From NCBI GenBank assembly GCA_963920765.1, contig OY987245.1, positions 2,434,727-2,498,726 of the forward strand: a DNA stretch of 64,000 nt. Direction: 5' to 3'. The translations under genes were made by a program, and so were the position numbers. Under the pieces are notes generated by a model that ran no database searches, had not been told where the DNA came from, and was given only the letters and a program-made list of their open reading frames with translations. Of the stretch, positions 11,713-21,646 are shown piece by piece. This DNA is from Ulota crispa (lineage: Eukaryota; Streptophyta; Bryopsida; Orthotrichales; Orthotrichaceae). Numbering within the stretch: position 1 is the first letter of the stretch; each line of letters begins with the position of its first letter.

Positions 11713-12819
11713 TCACTTGTCATTGCAAAGGGTACACAAGTACCAAAAAAAAAAAAACCCCGCAGTCTTGGCCATCCCCATCAACCCCGCGCTACTCGCG
11801 CTGCTCGTGCTCCTCGCGCCCACCCCCCCGCCTGGCGACAAAACCATCATCGTCAGGTCGCGTCCACTGCTCGTCGCGCTCGCGACGGCCTCGTCGACGT
11901 CCGCGCCCAGCTTGCGCTGCGCGTCGGCAACCAGAGCGAGGGCGCCTCGGCTCTCCGCAAGCGCCTCATTCGCCAGCTGCAGTGGCAGCTGGACGAGCTG
12001 CGGGCTCAGCATGGACTGGAACGAGCTCACAGACCCGCTACTGCCCATGCTCCCCGGCGACCCAAACTGCCCCTCGCCCCCTGCGGTCGCTGCGAAGTGG
12101 TCCGCCGTCCAATTCGACATTCTCCCCCGCTCCAATTCGTTCGTGTATGAGCGCTCCGCGCAATTCATGCACGCGGCGGCGTGCGGGGAGATTCGCTGGT
12201 TGTGAGGACACCGCAGCAGCGGCGTGGCCGCGTCGTCTTCAGGTGGCGACGAGCTCGTCCAGTTCATGTACGCGCGCTCCAGCTGGTTGGAGCAGCGCCG
12301 GAGCTCCTGGCATTGCAAGCACGTCTGCGCGTGAGGGTGGTTGGAGAGCACCTCGTCATGCGGACACCCTAGGAGAGGCTCCATGCGCCGCGGGAAGCCC
12401 GGGAGCTGCGGCATGCGCGGCATGGCGGGGAGGTCCCAATTGGCGGGGTCCCATGACGCGGTGTCGAAGTCCGCCATGACGTCTTGGGCGCTGTGGTCGA
12501 TGGTGGTGAGGGCGTCGTTGGCGTTGGCGATGGTGTCTTGGACCCTGTCTTGGGCGTTGTCGAGAGTGTCTTGCACCCTGTCTTGGATGTCGGCTATGGA
12601 CGCGTTGATGTCGTTGCTGGGTGCGCAGGTCAGAAAGTTCAGCGGACAGGTGGTGCGGTGGCGGGGCGAGTCCAGTGGACCTCCGCAGATCTCTCTGTGG
12701 TTCTTCGCAGCATAGACGGCGAAGGACGACAGTGCCACCGCTGCCGCGATGCCCACTCTTTGAGCTGTGTTTAGGTTTGCAATCTGCTGCTGCAATTGGG
12801 GGAAACCCCCCTCCGACAT
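11713..12819 (-). CDS. Unrecognised membrane-anchored protein with two Cys-His repeats
   Basis: A single 368-codon open frame starts at a true ATG at 12819. It is much richer in GC than its surroundings. Residues about 20-38 form one hydrophobic segment, so a membrane anchor near the N-terminus is likely. Residues 77-120 carry 11-residue amphipathic repeats (DRVQDTLDNAQ, DRVQDTIANAN and relatives) of the kind seen in LEA-like or apolipoprotein-like helices. Residues 152-170 and 204-220 are two copies of a CPH...H..(A)xxCxxC motif, each followed by a similar NQLERAYMNW / NELERGRMSNW tail. These could bind zinc, which is inference. A third Cys cluster sits at 45-65. The tail (262-368) is Ser/Ala-rich and ends in FFFF, encoded by a 13-nt homopolymer. 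I know no family with this architecture. Composition and internal repeats make coding likely. Confidence 0.75.
   Translation of the reverse strand: MSEGGFPQLQQQIANLNTAQRVGIAAAVALSSFAVYAAKNHREICGGPLDSPRHRTTCPLNFLTCAPSNDINASIADIQDRVQDTLDNAQDRVQDTIANANDALTTIDHSAQDVMADFDTASWDPANWDLPAMPRMPQLPGFPRRMEPLLGCPHDEVLSNHPHAQTCLQCQELRRCSNQLERAYMNWTSSSPPEDDAATPLLRCPHNQRISPHAAACMNCAERSYTNELERGRMSNWTADHFAATAGGEGQFGSPGSMGSSGSVSSFQSMLSPQLVQLPLQLANEALAESRGALALVADAQRKLGADVDEAVASATSSGRDLTMMVLSPGGGVGARSTSSASSAGLMGMAKTAGFFFFWYLCTLCNDK
11745..11757. repeat. 13-nt A homopolymer inside the coding 3' end
   Basis: Thirteen consecutive A on the plus strand encode Phe residues on the minus strand, 10-14 codons before the stop. 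Such runs are prone to indels and to sequencing error, so the annotated C-terminus is uncertain. Confidence 0.9.
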
Positions 12820-14069
12820 TGATCACTATCGCCCTCCTTCGTTCAGTGTGCTGCACATTTCTCGGGTTCCAATTTCATGTAAGTGATTTCCATCGTCTGT
12901 GCAAAGCTTGTCGTTGAGCTTGCTTTTATCCATGGTCGCATACCCTTGCCACCTTCTCAACTGCTCTTGCTTCCTTCTCAACATCAACCCTAAACGATGC
13001 ACCGGCAAAGAATGGTGCAACGTCACGGAAATCACCCAGAATCCCAAATCACCATCATTCTTGAGGTTAGGGTTATGCCAGGTCGACGACAAAATTAGGT
13101 TATGACCGCCGGGGAAGCCCTACAATAGGTGGTCACCATTTCCTTCTGAAGCTCTTGATGTATTGGAATCATGGGCCTTTGTGTTTCATATCACAGCGTT
13201 ACGAAGAGAAGCCAGTTGAAAATTCTCGAGAGCATGAACACATGACCACACGCCCTGTCTAAGAACGTGGGCAGCCTCTGATCAATGCATGGATCTCCCT
13301 GCAGGGGGTTTAACATCCTTCCTTGTTGCTCGTTGAAGAGCCTCTTAGCTTATACGTCTGATGTCGACTGAATTGTGTACCAGAGCAAGTAAGCGCAACT
13401 AACTTGCAATCGTACACTAGCTCTTCGGACAAGAATAGAAAAATTGTAACGTTCGGGTTCTCTACCCTCCCCTGTTCCTGAACCTTGCCCAAACAACAAT
13501 AACATCATCATCCACGTTGGGTGCCACAGCAAACACAGTCACTCGTGCAGCGAAACGAGATTGCCAAATGCCCGTGTAGGCTGTAATATCTGCGACATTT
13601 ATGAATGGTCGGATTCGTCGTAAAAACTTGCACAAAAAAGCGCACATCCCACAAGCTTCTCCTTTGAAAACCTCGGACTTCGCTTGTGAAATTTAGGTTT
13701 CGTGGTGTTTGCGCCATGAGTTCGGCAACCCTAATCCTCGTTTCGCACACGAAACCCTCGAGAACCGGAGAGACACGCGCAATGTCCGGGGGGATGTTGC
13801 AAACGTATTGAGATCCGATCTGCAGCACAAATGGGAACACTAGACATGGCGGGTGTGACGATGACAACGAAAGAGCTTGGATGTCTTCTCAGCATCAACA
13901 TAAGTTAAACCTTTTGGTCCTGCGTCTTTGTATCTTTGGCTGCTGAGCGCCGTGTTTTAGAACGCTCGAAGACAAGTTTCATGCGGCTGCCTCGAAAACT
14001 CCGCTTGCCAAGAACTTCATTAAGAAGTTATCCCCACTGATACCCTTGCAAGCGTAGCCCCAAGGAACA
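12820..14069. other. 5' flank of the 11713-12819 gene
   Basis: GC is moderate, as expected of a promoter and 5' UTR for the minus-strand gene. An ACCCTAAAC motif lies near 12987. Several short open frames overlap on the minus strand between 13310 and 13867, but none has a recognisable domain. Confidence 0.4.
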
Positions 14070-15189
14070 TAAGGTAGGAGCACTCATAAGCGTGAAGGTA
14101 AGGGATTTGGGCGTAGGAAAATTAGTTGATGAACTTTGAAAAAAAATTAGTGTTCAGTTAGGAAGAGGAAATGAAAAATGGGAATTGATATATGCACATG
14201 GGGTTGATATTTGCACATCCTTGAGTTAAGTTTTAGATTTCTATCATCATAAAGTTAAAGTTGAATTTGAGAATTTTGAATTCAGATTTGGATCTAGAGA
14301 CCATGATTTAATACACAACTATAAAAAAAAGTTGCCATTCAACAGCACCTGATGAAAAGGTTTAGCTAGGGGAAAAGTATTATTTTTACTTCTATTTGTA
14401 AAAGAACATAAACTTTTTCATTGGGTGTCGCTGAATTACAATTTTTTTTATGGTTCTAGACTAAATCAGGGTCTCAAAGTCCAAATCTAAATTCAAAATT
14501 CTCAAATTTAGCTTTATGATGGTAGAAATATAAACTTACCCTAGAGGAGTGTGCAAATATCAACTCTCAGTGTGCATATATCAATTCCCTAAAAAATATT
14601 GGCATTAATTTAGGGGAATGCTATTTCGTGAGCATGAATCCATGCGCTATGAGCTGTGAGCCTAGATTTTTTGTCAAAATACTCAATTTCACCTATAACC
14701 ATGTGCATAGGGCTCTATAATTGTGCATTCTAAACTTTTATCTTTTGAAAAAGTTACTTTTTTTAGCCATTCTATTAGTTTTGAGATCAAAATTCATTCT
14801 TGCTCACCAAATCTTGGCTCACCATTCACATGCTCACCATTTTACACTCACAAAATAGCATTGTCCCATCAACTTGAAAGTTTCAATTGCAAGCATTTGT
14901 TTACAAAGATTTTTCAAGTCCTAAATCATTAAAAATGTATAGTTGTGTGTAGGAGATGTCTTTAGTGTGCTCATACATTCATAAAACTAATTTGAGGAGT
15001 TCTTAAATAGTGAGACAGGCCACTTAAAACCATAATGCGAGTCACCCAAAATCATAACTTTGTCACCCAAAACTATCCCTTTGTCACCCATAACCAATTT
15101 TTTTTTAATAAATTATCAGTCACTAACATTATTGACATAAGTAGGTATTGAGAATGGGGACACTAATGGTGAGGGATGCTCCTACCTTA
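14070..15189. mobile_element. TIR element with TAAGGTAGGAG ends, 1.1 kb
   Basis: The left end TAAGGTAGGAGCACTC is matched in inverse at the right end (GATGCTCCTACCTTA). The same terminus occurs at 26930-27257 and at 46-60. A foldback element (14180-14589) is nested inside. No transposase frame is seen. Confidence 0.6.
14180..14589. mobile_element. Foldback MITE, copy 1 of 3
   Basis: The left end GGGAATTGATATATGCACA and the right end TGTGCATATATCAATTCCC are inverse. The arms stay complementary over most of the 410 bp, including a segment around GAATTTGAGAATTTTGAATT. Copies 2 and 3 are at 18637-19038 and 58682-59124. A transcript would fold into one long hairpin. Confidence 0.85.
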
Positions 15190-16767
15190 GAGTCAATGAG
15201 GATTGGGCTTTGAAGCATGAAAAATAGCATTTCAATTTGGCTTTCTTAGCCACCAATTTACTTCTCTCAATCTTCTAATTACACCATCAAATTCATAAGT
15301 CCAAGGACGTTCCCCTAACCTAAACATGCAAGGCTACAAGGGGATGTTGTGATGAACCTCAAGAGCGCAAGAATCTACAACGTAGACAATGAACAATTTC
15401 AAATGCTTACTATATAGGAGCTGTATGAAACAAATGAAGTCCATGTAAGTACTACTAATAAGTTAAAGTTTTTGGTCTATTTTTCAAAAAAATTACTAAA
15501 AAAAATTACTAGTTTGATCATTGAGTGCCTCATAATTTTAAGCAAAACTTTGAATCATTTTACGTATTAATGGAAGAAGAAAAAAACTTGCAAAAATGTA
15601 GATTTTATCTAGGAAACCTTCTTTGACCAAAGTTTGTGTTGCCTTGAAATCTTCAGTGCTTCAACTCTTGTACTCTTAGGGGGTTAACACTATGAGATGG
15701 TGTAAAGTTGGAAATGCAGCAACGAGAACATTGTTGGTGATCAGGGAAACGTACCTTCAGCAAGAAATATTTCTTTAATCTTTTGGGGCAGTACAAAGTT
15801 GTGATCTTCGTTACGATACATGAAAGTATGGATGAAATCCTTAGCACAAACGCATGTTTGTTCATGCGAACATGGCAATATCAATACCTTCTTGAGATTA
15901 GGAATCATTTTAATGGTTTTGTTCATTTTGAAATGGAGATTTAGTTACTCAATATTCTCTCTGAAAAATTAGCATCACCTTTGAGTTAAGAAAATGTTCA
16001 AAACTATATTCTTGTCCTTTAGACAGCACTGTTCTTTGACTCTTACATGGAAGGGTTAGATTCAAGGTTTAGTATTGTAGTATTATTGCATTAGATGGTG
16101 ATTTACAAATCTCTAGGACTTTCTTGAATTGCCATGAATAAAAAGGGAATTTGGTTGGTGTATATATTTGATCTTATCAATTTGATGGGTTTAAAATGAA
16201 AATCTATAAAATCTTAATGCATAAAAAACTTACATAGAAAGACTTATGCGCATATATAGAGCTCAAAAGTTCATAGCTAAACATAAATCATTGTAAATCA
16301 ACAAGAAAACTGTTGTACGTATACCTGGATGTGTATCTTCATATGCAAACAAACTCAAGTTTGAATCCACTATAGCTATTTCAATGAAACATTAGGAGTG
16401 GATTGTCACACAATCAACTTGGGCATTACAATAAGAGATATTACTCTAGGGTCTAATTAAGTACATTTTTAAAAATAAAAGTTGAGGATGAAATGCTGCC
16501 AATTTGTTTTGCCAAAGGTGGAATTCTTAGGAATCAGTTGAATTTTGTAATAAGAAGTTTGTTTGACAAGATTGAGTTCCTTAAAAATCCATACCATAAT
16601 TTTGATTGCAATTACTGTACATTTAGCAACTGAATTTGTAAATTTGAACCCTTTCTTAACAATGCCCAAAAATTGAAGCATATTCAAGGTATTTAGACCT
16701 ACTATTTTATAAGACCAGTAAGGATCAATAGTTTAAGATGATTATATTTGAGGACTCTTCCTAACTA
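15190..16767. other. Intergenic, one exon-like segment
   Basis: The only candidate is 15755-15926 on the minus strand (separate entry). The remainder is AT-rich without a recognisable gene. Confidence 0.4.
15755..15926 (-). other. Exon-like open segment with strong 5' splice site
   Basis: From an ATG at 15926 the frame runs 57 codons (MNKTIKMIPNLKKVLILP onward, ending KIKEIFLAE) to AAG|GTACGT, a near-perfect donor. Codon content looks protein-like and the stop lies just beyond the donor. I could not find a partner exon or name a family. It may be a gene fragment. Confidence 0.3.
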
Positions 16768-17349
16768 CTCCCTCTGTCCTATTATAAAGCTCCAAAAAAC
16801 TTCTCCATGAGGGATTAACTATATTTTTAGTCATTATACCAGTGACAAATGCATTCTAGAATTAATATACCACTTATCAAATATCTGTAAAATCTCAAGT
16901 TTTTCTATTGCTGTTTAAATACCCAAATTCCATACAAAAAGTACCATATTTGTGCAAAGTTTGTGAAGGTTGTCGGCTCCTCATTATTTTAATATTTTTA
17001 TTAATGACACATGCGTTCTAGAATCAATATACCATCTACCAAATGTGTACAAAATCTCTAGCTTTGATGTTGTCATTTGGGCACCCAAATTCCATGCAAT
17101 AAGTACCATATTTGCACATGTTGCTAGCTCCTCATTATTGTTGATTTAAAGATTAGTAACAACAATGGTACCTCATATGGGCAAGGCCAAGCTTGTTAGG
17201 AGAGGAATGCTCTTTAATCGCTTAACTTGCCCCCATGAGATCATTGGACATGACAAATGCTTTCTCAACAATTGAAATTAGCAACAGGGAGCTTTTTAGT
17301 GGGACAATAACTATGGCTACTTTGGAGCTTTATATTGGGACAAAGGGAG
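16768..17349. mobile_element. Stowaway-like MITE with internal duplication
   Basis: The ends CTCCCTCTGTCCTATTATAA and its inverse (TTATATTGGGACAAAGGGAG) are flanked by TA on each side. This is the classic Stowaway (Tc1/mariner-type) terminus known from plants. Inside, a unit of roughly 160 bp is tandemly duplicated (about 16835-16990 and 17000-17140). No transposase is encoded. Confidence 0.8.
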
Positions 17350-18636
17350 TATATAAGCAAGGAGATCTTCAAAGAAAAGTTAAAAAAAAATTAGAGTTAT
17401 TGCTTGGCAAAAGAAGGTTAATAGTATTCAAAGTCAACCACTATTTGACATTTTTGGTCATATGCTTGTTGGTTAATAGTATCTTGCATTGCAGCAATGA
17501 CAAAAGTATTTCATCATTCAAATTTTAATGTTAGAAATTTCCAAACTTGATACAAATGTGTCTTGACTATCTACCAACTTGAGCAAATTTTGAAAATCTC
17601 AAATGGGACCATAGCTTGGAAAAGTTGGAAGAAGAGACTTAAATCTCAATTTGCAAGCCACTTTCTAGTTCTCTTGTTCCATCATTATTAACACAGAAGC
17701 TTGTTAAACATGCTTTGGAGAAAACACAAGGTTACTAAATGATTGTGACTAGTTCATTGTGTATTGTGGCAAAGTCATTACTTTGTCAAGAAAAGTCATT
17801 AAAGTGCTTTGCAAGTGTTTGTACCATCATTTGTCCTTGTTTTCATAAAATCAATAGCCAAATAGTAATAAAGTTGCAATCTTTTTATACAATCTAGAGT
17901 CACTAATTTAAGGAAAAAACAAGAAACTAGTGGCCCAATTGAAGTCTTGTAGATGCAATAATGATGAAAAATTGCTAACTTCCTTGAACCCATGTCAGTT
18001 CATTTGTAGATGACTTGGGTTATCTTGCTTTAGTGAATCCAAAAAATTGCTATTGTCATTTTATCCATTGAATGAAATTATTCCGTCTTATTAAAAGATA
18101 GTATATTGTATACTAAACACTTGCATTGCATGGAACTTTTACATCTTGTGATTACAAACAATAGCTAATTAAATAATGCATGTGGCTTTATTCAAAGTAA
18201 TATTGATTATTTAAACTTGAATCCATCATTAACTTATAGTAATAAGCATGACACAAACATAAAATGAGTTGTGTACTAATGGAAATTAGGCATTAGTTTA
18301 TATTTGTGTTGTTTGAACTTATAGAATTTTTTATTCAAATGGGAGTTGGTAGATGTTAGGTGGTGAATGTTTTGTAGGTTAGATTTGAAGAAAGAGTCAT
18401 GTGTTAGGTGAAGTGCAAAAACTACTTTGTATAGTTAGCTAAAGAGAAGAAAGAAGTGCACTCATGATAGTTGCAAGACCTGTCAACTAATTCATACAAA
18501 GTAATAAAAATTTTCAAGACACCTATGATTGTACTGGTGGTTTGAAATCTCATCTACTTGATATAGAAAAGAACTTGTATCCAGTAAAATTATTCAATGG
18601 CATAACAAAAATGTCATTTAAATCATAAGAAAATAA
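17350..18636. other. Intergenic, nothing recognised
   Basis: AT-rich sequence without long coding frames, repeats or RNA genes that I can support. Confidence 0.5.
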
Positions 18637-19038
18637 GGGACTTGATATGTGCACACTAGAGTTAATATATGAACACCCCCTGGGGTAAATTATAGACTTC
18701 TACCATCAAAAAGCTAAATTTGAGAATTTTGAATTCAGATTTGGACTCAGTGGCCATGATTTAGTTTAGAACCATAAAAAAAGGTTGCAATTGAACAACA
18801 CTTAGTGAAAAACTTTAGGTAGGGGAAAAGTGTTACTTTTACTTTTGTTTGTAAAAAAGGATAAACTTTTTCATTTTGTGTTGTTCAATTACAACATTTT
18901 TTATGGTTCTAGACTAAATCATGGTCTTTGAATTCAAATCTGAATCAAAATTCTCAAATTCAGCTTTTCGATGATAGAATCTATAATTCACCCCTGGGGT
19001 GTGCATATATCAACCCCGATGTGCACATATCAATTCCC
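18637..19038. mobile_element. Foldback MITE, copy 2 of 3
   Basis: The left end GGGACTTGATATGTGCACA pairs with the right end TGCACATATCAATTCCC. The interior matches copies 1 and 3, with complementary arms over about 400 bp. Confidence 0.85.
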
Positions 19039-19511
19039 AAAAGTAGTAGCTTTAAGCATTATAAATTTTATTTTATTTTTTGTGATTGCACAACTAAAAA
19101 TTCTTCTTCCAACTTTCTATCGGTTTTCTCTTTGATTCTTCTCAATTGTATTCACTTTGGAAATCCCTTTCTCTTCTTCCTTTTCAAACGATTTGATTGG
19201 ATTTCCAGCTCTTGATTAGGACAGAGCATTATATCTCCCAGAGGTACAGTACCTACCAGCCTTCCCAACCCTGCCTACAAGGGTGTTTTTTGGGTAATTA
19301 AAGGGCCACTTGGCTCAAAACAAAAATGCGAGCTTCAAGCCTATAGAGAAAAAGAGAAGAAAAAAAAAATGCCAGATTGCAATAATGAAAGTTGCATTGC
19401 AGCTTAGGCTTCAAGAAATTTTTATCAAATTGAGAATTAATACTATCATTTTATGATGAGACACATTTAAAAGCGCTGTCAAAAAAGTTGATTGTGCTAG
19501 TTTCTCCTTAA

Positions 19512-20326
19512 CCCGTGAACATCTGAGTTGCAACCAATACAACATAAGGTGTTTTTTTGTGTGTTTGGAATAGATTCACATCTTTAGTACATTTGAGATC
19601 AACAAAGAAGTTGGAGGATAAATCAAAGTAGTTCTAGTGAGCTACTTGAGATCCCAAATTAAAACTCCTTATTTTATAAAAAAATGCCAATTATATGGCA
19701 GTGTATATACTATGCCATATGGTCATTTAACCCCTAAACACCCATCAAATATACTCATATCTTTAAGTAACCCAAATTAACACCATATTTGTTATAATGA
19801 GAGGTTTCTAGTGAAATGAGAGCTAAAATATCCAAAATTTAAAAAAAAAAAGTCAATTTGACAAAAGGTTTTATGTCAATTCAACTTGATTTGAGCTAAA
19901 TTAACATAAAATCTTTCAGATTTGACCTAAAATTGAAAGGTTTTTTGTCAATTTAGCTCAATTTGAGCTGAAATCTCTCATTTTAATGGAAATTGGTGAT
20001 TTTGGATGGAAATTGGTCATTTTGGTCAAATTCTAACATATTTATTTTGAGAGGTCCCCACTCTCTCATTATAACAAATATGGTGTTAATTGTGAGAAAA
20101 TTCAAAAGCACTATGTTAGGTCTCAAGCTACCCTTATTGCAGTTTTTAGAAGATTGGCATGCATTGTTGACTTTTGCAGCTTTTACAAGCAATACTACTG
20201 GTATGTATTTATCAAAATACTATAACTTTTGTACGCTTAACCCCTGAACACCGCAGAGGATTAAAAGTGTCCTCAATTCAGTGTACTTTTGAAAACCTTG
20301 GACATTCATAGGTTAAAGATTAAGGG
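19512..20326. mobile_element. TTAA-flanked element T1 (piggyBac-type insertion)
   Basis: An 815-bp insert is flanked by TTAA at 19508-19511 and 20327-20330. It begins CCCGTGAACATC and ends GATTAAGGG. The related sequence around 56517-56520 has a single TTAA and no insert. No coding frame for a transposase is present. A smaller element (19779-20087) is nested inside. Confidence 0.8.
19779..20087. mobile_element. AACACCATAT-family MITE
   Basis: The ends AACACCATATTTGTTATAAT and its inverse are flanked by AATT on both sides (19775-19778 and 20088-20091). It is 309 bp with no coding capacity. Confidence 0.75.
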
Positions 20327-20480
20327 TTAATTTCATTATTAATAGCCATGATATTGCAGAAATCCATGTATAGGGACCACCTTCAACTCCAACCACTGGA
20401 CCCAGCAAGCTACAAACCATTTTCAAAGATTGCCACACAGCCATTGGTCAGAAAACAAACAAAAAAAACCCTGCCAAGTG

Positions 20481-21646
20481 CCAGCCCTGCTAGATACTGT
20501 TGAATCGTTTCTCCGGCACTTTGGTACGACCGCAGTGTTGCCTCTCCCGTCCCGAGAACCGTCCGTCCGGGACTTCGGTGCACAGCGTGTCATGTCTGTT
20601 CGACATTATTTAAATTATTACCGACTGTCTGTAGCACGTTTCCAGAGGGCTGAATAATGGTAACGCAGTCCCCGCCATGAAGAAACTAATTACTCAAGCG
20701 GAGGCGGTGACTGTGGCGTGGTCTCTCGCTCCTACAATTGCCCATTGCAGTAACTTACCACCAGCTTGCTTCGTTTCACTTGAGAGACACGCATGCCATG
20801 ACAAGTCTGTTGCTACTAATTAAATATCCTTTGTAGTTGCTCTTTGTGCACTTCCTGTCAATAACTGACTGAGGGTTTGGCAGGGCATCTTTTCTGGTTT
20901 GAAGAATAGCAAGCTAAGTTAGGTTCTTTTCTGTTGGAGAGACACGACTTTGCTTGCAATGTCCACCGGTTCAGGCAAATTCAAGTGACTTCTTCTCCGT
21001 GCAGTGTCTGCAAGCATATTGGACCAACCAAATGCTGCACGCTACAATCCAACGTGAGTTAGTTGATTGCAGCATTTGAGAAACTTTTTTACTTCTTTAT
21101 CTCAGATCTTCTTATTTGCTATATACTGCGGATCAGTGCTTTTGTAGCCTGTCTCTTTTTCAAGGTACTAGTTTGGAATCCAAATTGGCCTGAATTGCAC
21201 ATAAAGCGTGAGATGTGATTCGGCACTTCGTTGCTGTTTGTGTGTTTGTTTGTGAATCTTGCGCTGACGTATTGCGTTCTAAAGTTCCTTGTTGTAAGAA
21301 AATATCTACAGTAGAAGGGGTGACCTATCCCTAAGAATTCTTGGAATGGCAACATGTAATCGCTAGAAGATCAAGAAGCCTTATCTGAACACTAACATAC
21401 TTGTAGAGACTCTGCATCACAGAACTTGCATTGATTTTGGTATGATTTGCAAAGGACCAAGGATTTGTGGTTTGACGAATGTCCAGTTCAAGTGATCGTG
21501 TTGTGAAATTTATAGTTACCAATTCAATTTGGACCTCCCTGGAATTATGATGTTAATTAATGTGACCATGTTTAGAAGATTTGCAGGAGCGAACGTTGGA
21601 GTTTATCAAAAAAGAGCATAACTTGGAGAAGTAGTGTGAGACTGAA
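20481..21646. other. Probable promoter and 5' leader of the AAA-ATPase gene
   Basis: GC is higher than in the flanking repeats and there is no recognisable coding domain. Open frames at 20430-20657 look incidental. I could not pick a TATA box with confidence. Confidence 0.4.

Larger units (their letters stand above)
19300..20480. repeat. Dispersed repeat, copy interrupted by a TTAA element
   Basis: The flanks of the insert at 19512-20326 match 56360-56760 in inverted orientation on both sides. This copy is longer by exactly the inserted element. Confidence 0.75.
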
